Shown here: positions 1-6,685 of the stretch, piece by piece
Layout of the letters: each line of letters begins with the position of its first letter
How positions within the stretch are numbered: the stretch's first letter is position 1
NCBI GenBank assembly: GCA_001780825.1
Contig: MFIX01000038.1
Location: 1 to 12,645, forward strand
From: Candidatus Glassbacteria bacterium RIFCSPLOWO2_12_FULL_58_11
GTDB taxonomy: Bacteria; Gemmatimonadota; Glassbacteria; GWA2-58-10
Direction of reading: 5' to 3'
Length of the DNA: 12,645 bases
Made by a program: the position numbers and the translations under genes
Notes under the pieces: model-generated
What the model saw: only the letters and a program-made list of their open reading frames with translations
What the model was told of the DNA's origin: nothing
Database searches by the model: none

Positions 1-180
1 ACGCTGGATATAGTGGCTCCAACGGTCCAGCCCCTTAATGTCGATAGCCAGATAAAGGCGCATGATCAGCCGGTTGATCAATCCCGAGCGCGCAATCAGC
101 GAATCCAGAAACTCGCGCTCCTCCGGGCTAAGCAAATCTTTTATCCTGCGCTCCTGACCTTTGGCCGTTCCCATTTCCAT
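1..180 (-). CDS. Unrecognised protein, N-terminal 60 residues only (truncated by window edge)
   Basis: An open frame on the minus strand starts with ATG at 180 and runs off the left edge. It reads MEMGTAKGQERR, then a charged helix-like stretch containing DLLSPEEREFLDSL and an amphipathic segment around INRLIMRLYLAIDIKGLDRW. The start is supported by an AAGGGCGG SD-like stretch just upstream. The frame upstream is closed by the TGA that also ends the aldo/keto reductase, leaving 36 bases between the two genes, so it is probably the last visible member of the same leftward operon. An in-frame TTG lies at 204-206 and a second ATG at 172-174. I do not recognise the family. The visible part has no signal peptide or catalytic motif, and its function is unknown. 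Confidence 0.6.
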   Translation of the reverse strand, partial: MEMGTAKGQERRIKDLLSPEEREFLDSLIARSGLINRLIMRLYLAIDIKGLDRWSHYIQR

Positions 181-216
181 TCCGTAACCGCCCTTACTCT
201 GCAACCCAATACTCCC

Positions 217-1227
217 TCATGCCATCCTCAGCCCCGCGAACAATTCCCCGATCCATTGCGCTTCGCCCGAAGTGAGCGCCTTGCCGGCCGGAGCCAGATT
301 CATCTCGACCTGCGCCGCGTTGCGAAACCCCGGAATGACACAGCTTACCGCGGGATAAGCCAGGACATACTGCAAGCTCACCCGGGCCAGGTCCCCAGCC
401 GAAGAGCCGAACCGCGACTTCACTCTGTCGAGCCGGGGGGCCAGCTCAGCCAGGAATTCCCGGCTGAACCAGCGGCTCTGCCGCCGGTTGTCGCCCTCCT
501 CGAACACGGGCGGAGATTCGGGATGGAACTTATCGAGCAGCAGGCCCTGGGCCAGCGGACTGAAAGCGACGAAACCCAGGTCCCGCTCCCGGATCAGCCG
601 GGCCACCGCCGAGGCGGGCTCGATCATCCTCAGGTCCATCATATGGGCGCGAGACTGAAGGACATCCGGATCGACCTTCGGAATCAGCCTCGCGAAATCC
701 GATGGTGTGTAAGCGCTCTGCCCGATAAAACGGACCTTGCCCTCCTCTTTCAACCGCCGAATCAGCTCCACCGCCGCCTCGAGGTAACAGTCCTCCGGGC
801 CGAAATCCCCGTGGTGGAAATAATAAATATCCACATAATCGGTCCGCAGGTTCCGCAGCGACTGCTCGATCTGGTGCCGGATATGCAGGGGGTGGTAGGC
901 ATGTTCGGCAGTACCTTGGAACCAGCCGACCTTGGTCGCCAGGATCAGCTCCTTGCGGCGGGAGCCCAAAATCTGGCCGAGAAGCTGCTCCGAGCGGCCA
1001 TTGCCGTAAACATCCGCCGTGTCCAGGTGGTTGCAGCCCAATTCCAGCGCTCGCTCGAGGGCCCGGACCGCCTCTTCCCGGTCGAATTTCTGCCAGCCCA
1101 CGGGCTGGCCCTCGTTCCAGTTCGGACCGCCGATAGTCCAGCAGCCGAGACTTATCTCGCTGACAAGGAGGCCGGTGCGGCCGAGACGCCTTCTGACATA
1201 TCCGTATTTTTCTTTTTCATTTTTCAA
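217..1227 (-). CDS. Aldo/keto reductase, cytoplasmic
   Basis: A 336-residue NAD(P)H-dependent oxidoreductase of the aldo/keto reductase superfamily ((beta/alpha)8 barrel). The catalytic tetrad is readable: Asp69 and Tyr74 in DTADVYGNGRSE, Lys99 in LATKVGW, and His138 in the segment YVDIYYFHHGD. The N-terminal RRLGRTGLLVSEISLGCW and the C-terminal VSCVIPGFRNAAQVEMN cofactor region are typical of the bacterial AKR branch that includes YghZ- and IolS-type enzymes. Length is normal. The substrate cannot be deduced; these enzymes reduce aldehydes, ketones or sugar carbonyls. The start is TTG (1225-1227) with GGAG six bases upstream; no ATG lies nearby in this frame, and an overlapping ATG at 1218-1220 is out of frame. 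It follows a second aldo/keto reductase by 76 bases on the same strand, with a palindrome in the gap, so it may be co-transcribed or separately regulated. Confidence 0.93.
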   Translation of the reverse strand: MKNEKEKYGYVRRRLGRTGLLVSEISLGCWTIGGPNWNEGQPVGWQKFDREEAVRALERALELGCNHLDTADVYGNGRSEQLLGQILGSRRKELILATKVGWFQGTAEHAYHPLHIRHQIEQSLRNLRTDYVDIYYFHHGDFGPEDCYLEAAVELIRRLKEEGKVRFIGQSAYTPSDFARLIPKVDPDVLQSRAHMMDLRMIEPASAVARLIRERDLGFVAFSPLAQGLLLDKFHPESPPVFEEGDNRRQSRWFSREFLAELAPRLDRVKSRFGSSAGDLARVSLQYVLAYPAVSCVIPGFRNAAQVEMNLAPAGKALTSGEAQWIGELFAGLRMA

Positions 1228-1233
1228 CTATTA

Positions 1234-1237
1234 CTCC
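1234..1237 (-). promoter_or_regulatory. Shine-Dalgarno site deciding a TTG start
   Basis: GGAG on the minus strand lies six bases before TTG at 1225-1227. This spacing makes TTG the best supported start of the downstream aldo/keto reductase, since the only nearby ATG (1218-1220) is in another frame. Confidence 0.6.
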
Positions 1238-1244
1238 ATTCATC

Positions 1245-1259
1245 TAAAGTAATACTTTA
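1245..1259. promoter_or_regulatory. Interrupted palindrome between the two aldo/keto reductases, possible operator
   Basis: TAAAGTA-A-TACTTTA has perfect 7-bp arms around one central base. It lies about 8 bases beyond the SD of the downstream aldo/keto reductase, in an AT-rich 76-base gap. A repressor site or a small transcript hairpin would both fit. No specific regulator is recognised. Confidence 0.35.
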
Positions 1260-1303
1260 AGTGCGCCTGGTTCCTTTTGTCCGGCTTTTAAATCTCATGA
1301 GGT

Positions 1304-2317
1304 TCAGGCCTCATCGCGGTGGTTTTTCATAAATTCATAAAACGAGGTCCGCACCTCTCGCGCCGCTTTTTCTTTGATACGGAGCATATCCGCCTGAGAG
1401 AACGGCGCGAAAGCTTTTACCGCCTCGATATTCCGCTGCAGGAACTGCAAATTCGGCATGGTAATCGTGGCCCCGGTTACCGGAAGGCTGAGAGTGTAGC
1501 GCAGGCAGGTCCGGTAATCGAAATCCGGATGCGTATCGACGATCCGGCCGGTACCCATCAGTTTCATCGCCGTGATCCCGATTCCGCGGGAGACCAGCTC
1601 CGGCAGAGCGACCTCCTCGAAGCCCATGTCGGAATAATCGTTGGTCGCCACGTTCAGGGAAACCATCACGTGGTCCAGCGGCCATTGACGGACCAGCCTG
1701 GCCAGGACCGCGCTGTCCGTATGGCAGGATACCCCGACCCAGCGGGTAAGTTTCTGCTCTTTGGCTTTCAGGAGCATTTCCAGCGGCCCCTCCCTGGCTT
1801 CCAGCAGGGCCAGGTCGTCCCCCTGTTCTAGGTGATGGATCATCAGGGTATCGACATAATCCACCCGGAGCCTTTTCAACGAGGTTTCAAGCTCCTTCCA
1901 CCAGCGCGCTTTATCGCGGGTGGCGACCTTGGTATGGATCAGGACCTCATTCCGGCGGGAGGGCATCAGCGTGCCGATTATCCTTTCGCTCTTTCCATCG
2001 CCATAGCTGTAAGCCGTATCGATCGAGATCACTCCCTGGTCGATAGCCTCGCTCAAAATCCGGAGAGCCAGGTCCTCGGTCAGAGAGAGCCAGGCTCCTC
2101 CGCCGCCGAATGTCAGCAGCGGCAATAGCGCTCCGGTCCGGCCCAGCGGCCTGCAGGGAAGCGGGGACATCGGCAGCGGGCAAAACCGCTCCTCTCCGCG
2201 GGCGGCAGTCACCCCCGGTGCAAGGCAAGCCGCGGCCGCCGCGGCTCCCGTAAGAAAGAATTCCCGGCGGTTCGGCGCGGAACCTGGTTTGCTTTTCTTA
2301 TTCGAACGCTTATTCAT
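1304..2317 (-). CDS. Tat-exported aldo/keto reductase
   Basis: A 337-residue aldo/keto reductase with a twin-arginine signal. Arg17-Arg18 sit in NRREFFLTG, followed by an alanine-rich hydrophobic stretch (AAAAAACLAPGVTAA) and a likely cleavage near residues 38-41. The barrel begins at CRPLGRTGALLPLLTFGGG. The catalytic set is visible: Asp100 and Tyr105 in SIDTAYSYGDGKSE, Lys130 in LIHTKVAT, and His161 in YVDTLMIHH. The C-terminal TGATITMPNLQFLQRNIEAV matches the cofactor-binding end of such proteins. Tat export would deliver it folded, with nicotinamide cofactor bound, to the cell envelope. The upstream frame is closed by TAA and no in-frame alternative start is visible, so ATG at 2317 is the natural start. 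Its SD is weak (AAGGA is over 20 bases away). It is the first gene of the leftward group; substrate unknown. Confidence 0.9.
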   Translation of the reverse strand: MNKRSNKKSKPGSAPNRREFFLTGAAAAAACLAPGVTAARGEERFCPLPMSPLPCRPLGRTGALLPLLTFGGGGAWLSLTEDLALRILSEAIDQGVISIDTAYSYGDGKSERIIGTLMPSRRNEVLIHTKVATRDKARWWKELETSLKRLRVDYVDTLMIHHLEQGDDLALLEAREGPLEMLLKAKEQKLTRWVGVSCHTDSAVLARLVRQWPLDHVMVSLNVATNDYSDMGFEEVALPELVSRGIGITAMKLMGTGRIVDTHPDFDYRTCLRYTLSLPVTGATITMPNLQFLQRNIEAVKAFAPFSQADMLRIKEKAAREVRTSFYEFMKNHRDEA

Positions 2318-2400
2318 AATATGATAAGAGATTGTGGATTCCTTTTAGTATAAGAACGACCATTCACTGACAGGGCAGAATGATGAAACTGGACAGAATG

Positions 2401-2419
2401 GACATAATTTAATTATGTC
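2401..2419. promoter_or_regulatory. 19-bp perfect palindrome, possible operator for the Tat-AKR gene
   Basis: GACATAATT-T-AATTATGTC has 9-bp perfect arms around a central T. It lies 84 bases upstream of the ATG of the Tat-signal aldo/keto reductase and about 370 bases upstream of the protease. Length and symmetry fit a dimeric helix-turn-helix repressor site. No regulator gene is in the window. Confidence 0.4.
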
Positions 2420-2586
2420 ACCGGGAGGGCACAAGACACAAAGCAAATGCAACGGCCTTCCGGGACCGTTATCGCCTTACCCTTTTTGCGGCAATGCTAT
2501 TTTAGCCGCGCTCCTCAATTCAGGTTTTTTTGTCATTTGACCCTCGGCACATTAAATTGAACAGCAGTAATATTCAATTCACTCCC

Positions 2587-2619
2587 GATAAGATAGCACA
2601 ATAATCTAGCAATCTTATC
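2587..2619. promoter_or_regulatory. Spaced inverted repeat upstream of the htrA-like gene
   Basis: GATAAGATAGC (2587-2597) and GCAATCTTATC (2609-2619) are inverted copies that match at 10 of 11 positions across an 11-base spacer. The half-site centres are 22 bp apart, two helical turns, so a protein dimer could bind one face. It lies about 175 bases before the protease start. Confidence 0.35.
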
Positions 2620-2781
2620 TATTTAAATATCAACTTGTTATGATAAACGGGCATTCGAGCCGGAAGTTCCGTACAGGCGGTTATCGCGGCAGCGCAAAAA
2701 ATCTGGTTCGATAATTGCTTCCTCTTTCGGCCAGAGCGTGAACTGGATTAGATCAAATTTAAGATATTTGGGCCTGTGCCC

Positions 2782-2787
2782 GGGAGG
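2782..2787 (+). promoter_or_regulatory. Shine-Dalgarno site of the protease gene
   Basis: GGGAGG lies five bases before ATG at 2793. This selects the first of the three closely spaced in-frame ATGs (codons 1, 4 and 6). Confidence 0.7.
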
Positions 2788-2792
2788 CAGCA

Positions 2793-4286
2793 ATGAAAGT
2801 GATGCGGATGAAAAACTATCTGTCACGCCTGAGCTTGATTTTTATTTTCGCGCTCATACTGTCCGCCTGTAGCGGGAGCCCGATGCTCGCGGTGAAAGCT
2901 CTTGCCGCCCAGCCGCATTTCGGAGCGGACGCCCCGCCCCTGGCGCCGCTGGAACAGAGAGCGCCCGGATTCAAACAGGTGTTCGCCGATGTCGCCGAAC
3001 AGGTGATCCCTGTGGTGGTGAGTATCCGCAGCGCCAAAGTAGTGCAGGTGCCCAATTTCAATCCGTTCGACTTCTTTTTCGGCGGGCCCGGCGACCAGCA
3101 AGTTCCCGAGCAGGGGCAGCGCGAGCAGCGTCAGGAGGGTATCGGCAGCGGCGTTATCGTAAGCAGCGACGGCTACATCCTGACCAACAACCATGTGGTC
3201 GAGGGCGCGGATGACCTGACTGTCACCTTGTCCGATAACCGGGAATTCACGGCCAAGATTATCGGCACCGACCCGCCCTCCGATATTGCGGTGATCAAGC
3301 TCGATGGAGCGAAAAATCTTCGGGTAGCCCATCTGGGTGACTCTGACAAACTCAGGATTGGTGAACTGGTGATGGCAATCGGCAGTCCATATGGGCTACC
3401 CGAGACTGTTACGATGGGTATCGTTTCCGCCAGCGGCAGATCTACCGGCGGCAATATCAATGCCTATGAGAATTTCATTCAGACCGATGCGGCGATCAAC
3501 CCCGGCAATTCAGGCGGAGCGCTGGTCAACCTGGACGGCTCGGTGGTTGGTATCAATTCGGCCATTTTCAGCCGCTCGGGCGGCAACCAGGGCATCGGTT
3601 TCGCCATACCGATCAACATGGCCCGGCAGATTATGGATGCGCTGATTTCCGAGGGCCGCGTTTCCCGCGGCTATCTCGGCGTAAACATCCAGGATGTAGA
3701 CAGCGACATGGCAGATCAGCTCGGAGTGAAACCCAATAGCGGGGTTGTGGTTACAGGCGTGCGCGAGGGCACTCCGGCCGAGAAAGCCGGCCTCAAAGAG
3801 TACGATGTCATTACCGCGGTGGATGGCGCGAAAGTCACCAGTACGACCGAGCTGCGCAACAAAGTGGCGATGATCAAGCCCGGAACGAAGACCAATTTCA
3901 CTGTACAGCGCGAAGGTAAAGATATGAACTTCAGCGTCGTGCTCGCCGAGCTGGATGAAAACCTGCTGGCCGGCGCGCCGAGCTCCGAGAAAAAGGTCGA
4001 CAAGACCGGGCTGACCCTGCAGAACCTGACTCCCGAGGTCCGCCGTCAGGCCGGCCTGGACGATAGCCAGAAGGGTGTTATAATTGTGGGTGTCGATCCT
4101 TCGAGCACGGCCGCCGCCAGCCGCTTGCGCCAGGGCGATATTATCCTGGAGGCGAACCGCAAGGAGGTCAATTCGGTGGCGGAATTCAACCGGGCCATCT
4201 CCGGAGTAAGCGGAGATACGGTGCTGCTGCGGATCGAGCGCGGAGGTGGCACGTTTTTCGCCACCCTGAAATTGAGCGGCAAATAG
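2793..4286 (+). CDS. DegP/HtrA (Do family) serine endoprotease, probable lipoprotein
   Basis: A 497-residue envelope protease and chaperone of the Do/DegP family, which degrades or refolds misfolded periplasmic and outer-membrane proteins. The trypsin-like domain (about residues 57-285) shows the full triad: His134 in TNNHVVEGAD, Asp164 in SDIAVIKLDG, and Ser240 in INPGNSGGALVN. It is followed by PDZ1 (about 292-388, YLGVNIQ and the GVVVTGVREGTPAEKAGL core) and PDZ2 (about 405-497, with GVIIVGVDPSSTAAASRLRQGDIIL). Residues 1-26 form a signal ending in the lipobox L-S-A-C with Cys26, so the mature protein is probably lipid-anchored; Ser27 after the Cys would favour outer-membrane sorting under the E. 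coli rule. The glycine- and glutamine-rich stretch at about 94-116 matches the flexible LA-loop position. The gene appears monocistronic, since a terminator-like hairpin follows the stop. Confidence 0.96.
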   Translation: MKVMRMKNYLSRLSLIFIFALILSACSGSPMLAVKALAAQPHFGADAPPLAPLEQRAPGFKQVFADVAEQVIPVVVSIRSAKVVQVPNFNPFDFFFGGPGDQQVPEQGQREQRQEGIGSGVIVSSDGYILTNNHVVEGADDLTVTLSDNREFTAKIIGTDPPSDIAVIKLDGAKNLRVAHLGDSDKLRIGELVMAIGSPYGLPETVTMGIVSASGRSTGGNINAYENFIQTDAAINPGNSGGALVNLDGSVVGINSAIFSRSGGNQGIGFAIPINMARQIMDALISEGRVSRGYLGVNIQDVDSDMADQLGVKPNSGVVVTGVREGTPAEKAGLKEYDVITAVDGAKVTSTTELRNKVAMIKPGTKTNFTVQREGKDMNFSVVLAELDENLLAGAPSSEKKVDKTGLTLQNLTPEVRRQAGLDDSQKGVIIVGVDPSSTAAASRLRQGDIILEANRKEVNSVAEFNRAISGVSGDTVLLRIERGGGTFFATLKLSGK

Positions 4287-4310
4287 GCATTCAGTGAAGA
4301 TGGATATTCA

Positions 4311-4341
4311 AAGGGGCTGTCCCGTTTAAGGACAGCCCCTT
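4311..4341. terminator. 12-bp-stem hairpin between convergent genes
   Basis: AAGGGGCTGTCC (4311-4322) pairs perfectly with GGACAGCCCCTT (4330-4341) around a 7-base loop. It begins 25 bases after the protease stop and lies beyond the end of the convergent gene, so it could terminate transcripts from both sides. The following T-runs are short on both strands, so it is only terminator-like. GGGGCTGTCC hairpins of this kind also occur as dispersed repeats in many bacteria. Confidence 0.6.
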
Positions 4342-4365
4342 ATTGATTTCCACAACAAAAATCTC

Positions 4366-4393
4366 GTAGGGGCGGTTCGCGAACCGCCCCTAC
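4366..4393. repeat. Perfect 28-bp palindrome (REP-like dispersed repeat candidate)
   Basis: GTAGGGGCGGTTCG (4366-4379) is followed immediately by its exact reverse complement, CGAACCGCCCCTAC (4380-4393). It lies between convergent genes, the usual site for REP-like extragenic palindromes, 20 bases before the stop of the leftward gene. From memory, GTAGGGGCGG...CCGCCCCTAC palindromes recur in many copies in various environmental genomes. Copy number here cannot be seen. It may also act as a second terminator. Confidence 0.65.
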
Positions 4394-4412
4394 ATTTCAA
4401 GTCGCCGGAAAC

Positions 4413-6158
4413 TTATGGGTAGGAAATACTCAGCGAATTGCAGCGCTCCAGCCCCGGCGCCTCTAGATGATAAACCGCCTCATTGTCTTTGTAAAATTCA
4501 TCCGGCGTGATTCGTTTTCGATTGCATTGCTCCCCTTGAGCGGCTTGCCAGCGGTAGGTCACCAGGATGTCGCCCTCGACTTTCGCCGGATCCTCCACCT
4601 TGAAACGGATGGTGTTATCGCCCGCGAAAATCTGCGGTATCGACATGATACCATTCTCGAAGAAAGCCGCGACATGTAGCGCATCCAGGCCCACCTGACT
4701 TCGGGGCTTGTTTGAAACCAGGCGCTGTCCGCCCGCCACCAGGCTGATTTTAAGCTGCCAGCGGTAAGTCCCGTGGAACGAGCTGCCTCCCTCGGCCGCA
4801 TCTGCGCGGTCCAGGGTCACCAGGAACGGCCCCGGCTTGGCGGAAATCGTGCGCCAGGGCAGCCACTCCTCGGCCTGCGAGATATTCAGCCGCTTGGGCA
4901 CCTGGCTGCGGAAAGCCACCTCTACCGAATCTCCCTCACCTCCCTCAAGTTTCCCCGAGATCAGGCCGTCCACCAGGATATAGGGGCTGTAAAACTCCAG
5001 GACCCACTCCCCAGCCCCGTTCTCCTCCGCCGGCCGGATAAACGGCGCCTCGGCAAAGCATTTCAGCCCCTGGCCTTCGATTTTCAATTGTTCCAGATCG
5101 CCGCGCGAGAGGACCGGGTCGTAGCTCAATTTTCCCCAGGCCTGGCCGAGAGACAAGTCTCCCTCCAGGTATTCCGGATAGCCCAGGCCTTCCGGGACCC
5201 GGGTCAGGTAAGGCTTGATATATTTCCAGTTCGGATCGTTTTTCTCCCCATCCGCACCGACCATGCTGGCCCCAATCCGGTAGAAACGGCCCTCGGGCAG
5301 GAACATATCCTTATCCTCTTTGGGTACGTACCACTTTTGCATCCGGTTGTCCCAGTGGCGCTCGATAGTGGATCCTCGGGGCAAACTGAAACGCATGTCG
5401 TGGAATTTAGTGCCCATTTTGTATTGGCGGTCCCGGAATACCACTTCCGGTTCGGTCCCGGCCGCGCGCCAGGCATCCTCGCTGGCAAAAACCGGTTTCG
5501 GCTTGATCCAGAGGGCGCGCTCGAATTCTTTTTGCGGGAACTCAAAGAAAGGCCGGCAGCGATTTTTGTAATGCCGGTTGGCGAGGATGTTTTTGTCATC
5601 CCCTATCCCATCCCAATCCAGTATCCGGGCCTCTGGCGTGTCCTTTTCCAGCAGGTAGTAGCCATAGCGCGCGTCGAAGGCGCTGAACTTGCCCTCCAGG
5701 CGGAGGCGATACATGGTGTGGTAGCCGCCATCCTCGTGCATGACAATCACCCGGTCCGCAGCCAGGGAATCTTTCATGTACTCCTGCCAGAACCCCTCGG
5801 CGATCATGCTGTGCGTGCTGCAGTAGCCCCAACCGTAGACAAAAAGGTGCTTGTGAAGGTCGAAGACAAAGCCCTCTTTGCCCCAGGCGCCCTCATAGGC
5901 GTGGGCCATCCCGCCGACACCCTCGCAGAGACGGTTGTAGAGCCTGAGCCAATTGAAAAAGGAGATCGCCCGGTCACGCTCCGAGGAGTGTTCCACTCCA
6001 TCGAGGCGGAATATATCGCGCGACCAGGTGAACATGTCCGTACTCTCGGGCCAGCGATCCGAGACAACCAGCGGGCCCCTGACCTGAGCCTTCGGGCTGT
6101 AATAGCCCGGGATCAGAATAAGCAGGCCGATCAGAAACCATTTCCGCGGATGGCGCAT
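4413..6158 (-). CDS. Secreted transglutaminase-like protein with uncharacterised C-terminal region
   Basis: A 581-residue protein with an N-terminal signal or anchor (residues 6-25, KWFLIGLLILIPGYYSPKAQ) and a region resembling the transglutaminase-like cysteine protease fold. Candidate catalytic residues are Cys113 in YGWGYCSTHSMIAEGFW, His147 in EDGGYHTMYRL and Asp162 in FSAFDARYGYY; their order and spacing match the Cys-His-Asp triad of that superfamily. The remaining 400 residues look beta-rich. They include a stretch with EWVLEFYSPYILVDGLISGKL and a terminal segment with PQIFAGDNTIRFKVEDP, as in accessory beta-sandwich domains. In this superfamily such proteins are often peptidases or inactive binding modules, so true crosslinking is not implied. 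ATG at 6158 has GGGGAGG seven bases upstream. It starts 41 bases after the DinB-fold gene on the same strand, so it is probably the last gene of a three-gene operon. Substrate unknown. Confidence 0.75.
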   Translation of the reverse strand: MRHPRKWFLIGLLILIPGYYSPKAQVRGPLVVSDRWPESTDMFTWSRDIFRLDGVEHSSERDRAISFFNWLRLYNRLCEGVGGMAHAYEGAWGKEGFVFDLHKHLFVYGWGYCSTHSMIAEGFWQEYMKDSLAADRVIVMHEDGGYHTMYRLRLEGKFSAFDARYGYYLLEKDTPEARILDWDGIGDDKNILANRHYKNRCRPFFEFPQKEFERALWIKPKPVFASEDAWRAAGTEPEVVFRDRQYKMGTKFHDMRFSLPRGSTIERHWDNRMQKWYVPKEDKDMFLPEGRFYRIGASMVGADGEKNDPNWKYIKPYLTRVPEGLGYPEYLEGDLSLGQAWGKLSYDPVLSRGDLEQLKIEGQGLKCFAEAPFIRPAEENGAGEWVLEFYSPYILVDGLISGKLEGGEGDSVEVAFRSQVPKRLNISQAEEWLPWRTISAKPGPFLVTLDRADAAEGGSSFHGTYRWQLKISLVAGGQRLVSNKPRSQVGLDALHVAAFFENGIMSIPQIFAGDNTIRFKVEDPAKVEGDILVTYRWQAAQGEQCNRKRITPDEFYKDNEAVYHLEAPGLERCNSLSISYP

Positions 6159-6165
6159 AGCTGAG

Positions 6166-6172
6166 CCTCCCC
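6166..6172 (-). promoter_or_regulatory. Strong Shine-Dalgarno of the transglutaminase-like gene
   Basis: GGGGAGG on the minus strand lies seven bases from ATG at 6158. It fixes the start and places the hydrophobic signal at the true N-terminus. Confidence 0.7.
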
Positions 6173-6198
6173 TGGCCTGAATGTCAATTAATTTGCAG

Positions 6199-6654
6199 TC
6201 ATTCCCTGGTAAAAATTACGAAATCGGTTTTCAGGGGTTCCCGGCCGTTATCCCGGGTTTCCGAGGCGATCTGGCCCCGGTGGTAGCCCCCGTGGATTGC
6301 CACGTGAAAGAGAATTTCACTGACCGCGCTGCGGTACCCGATCCCCTCCGTGCTCGTGTAGCTCACCACCCGGCTTAACCCCTCATCCTCCAAAGCGGAC
6401 AGATATGCCTCATACTTGGTTTTGCTTTTCTCGAAGAGCTCCAGGCATTCCTGCGGTGTAAGATTAGGAAAGAGCTCCTTGCCTGACCATTTTTGCCCCT
6501 GCAACCGGATCATCCAGATTTCCTCGGCCACCAGAATGTGCCCGAAAATTTTCCGGATGCGCTCCTCAGTTTTCGGTGTTTTTCGCAAAGACTCAAGCAC
6601 CATTGCATTGGCCCAGAAGTTATATTCAAAGAGTTTTTTCAGATGCTCTTTCAT
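6199..6654 (-). CDS. DinB-family four-helix-bundle protein
   Basis: A 151-residue protein of the DinB/YfiT-like superfamily. It opens with LKKLFEYNFWANAMVLESL, the standard helix 1 with the YNxWAN signature. The putative metal ligands of the family are present: His39 in IFGHILVAEEIW and the HxxxH pair His121/His125 in HVAIHGGYHRGQIA. Length is normal. Members bind a divalent metal; some are thiol-dependent S-transferases (bacillithiol- or mycothiol-dependent) and many have no known activity. The DinB name here refers to the Bacillus damage-inducible gene, not DNA polymerase IV. ATG at 6654 follows a purine-rich AGGAAAGGCGG. The gene lies 31 bases after the SDR gene and 40 bases before the transglutaminase-like gene, so co-transcription is likely. 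Its role in this operon is unknown. Confidence 0.88.
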   Translation of the reverse strand: MKEHLKKLFEYNFWANAMVLESLRKTPKTEERIRKIFGHILVAEEIWMIRLQGQKWSGKELFPNLTPQECLELFEKSKTKYEAYLSALEDEGLSRVVSYTSTEGIGYRSAVSEILFHVAIHGGYHRGQIASETRDNGREPLKTDFVIFTRE

Positions 6655-6685
6655 AGTTCCGCCTTTCCTGGCCTTTAGAAAAAAT

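Larger units (their letters stand above)
2318..2792. other. AT-rich divergent intergenic region without a convincing gene
   Basis: This 475-base region separates the leftward aldo/keto reductase from the rightward protease gene, so it must hold both promoters. It is clearly more AT-rich than its neighbours, especially at about 2560-2640. It contains two operator-like inverted repeats, listed separately. A short minus-strand open frame at 2638-2826 overlaps the protease start and shows no protein-like features. I could not fix a clear -35/-10 pair or a sigma-E or sigma-32 consensus for the protease gene. Confidence 0.6.

Noticed and set aside
13..1260. Long plus-strand open frame (415 codons) opposite the first aldo/keto reductase
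   Set aside because: It is antisense to a gene with a complete catalytic tetrad, has no recognisable motif and is rich in Pro, Arg and Gln, as expected from a GC-rich shadow frame.
1297..1314. Small hairpin ATGAGG...CCTCAT over the stop of the Tat-signal reductase
   Set aside because: The 6-bp stem overlaps the coding end and no clear T-run follows, so a terminator call is not justified.
2638..2826. 62-codon minus-strand open frame upstream of the protease gene
   Set aside because: It overlaps the protease start, lies in AT-rich promoter DNA and has no SD or motif.
4773..6164. Plus-strand open frame (463 codons) opposite the transglutaminase-like gene
   Set aside because: The minus-strand gene has a strong SD, a signal sequence and a plausible triad. 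The plus-strand frame has none of these and no homology I recognise.
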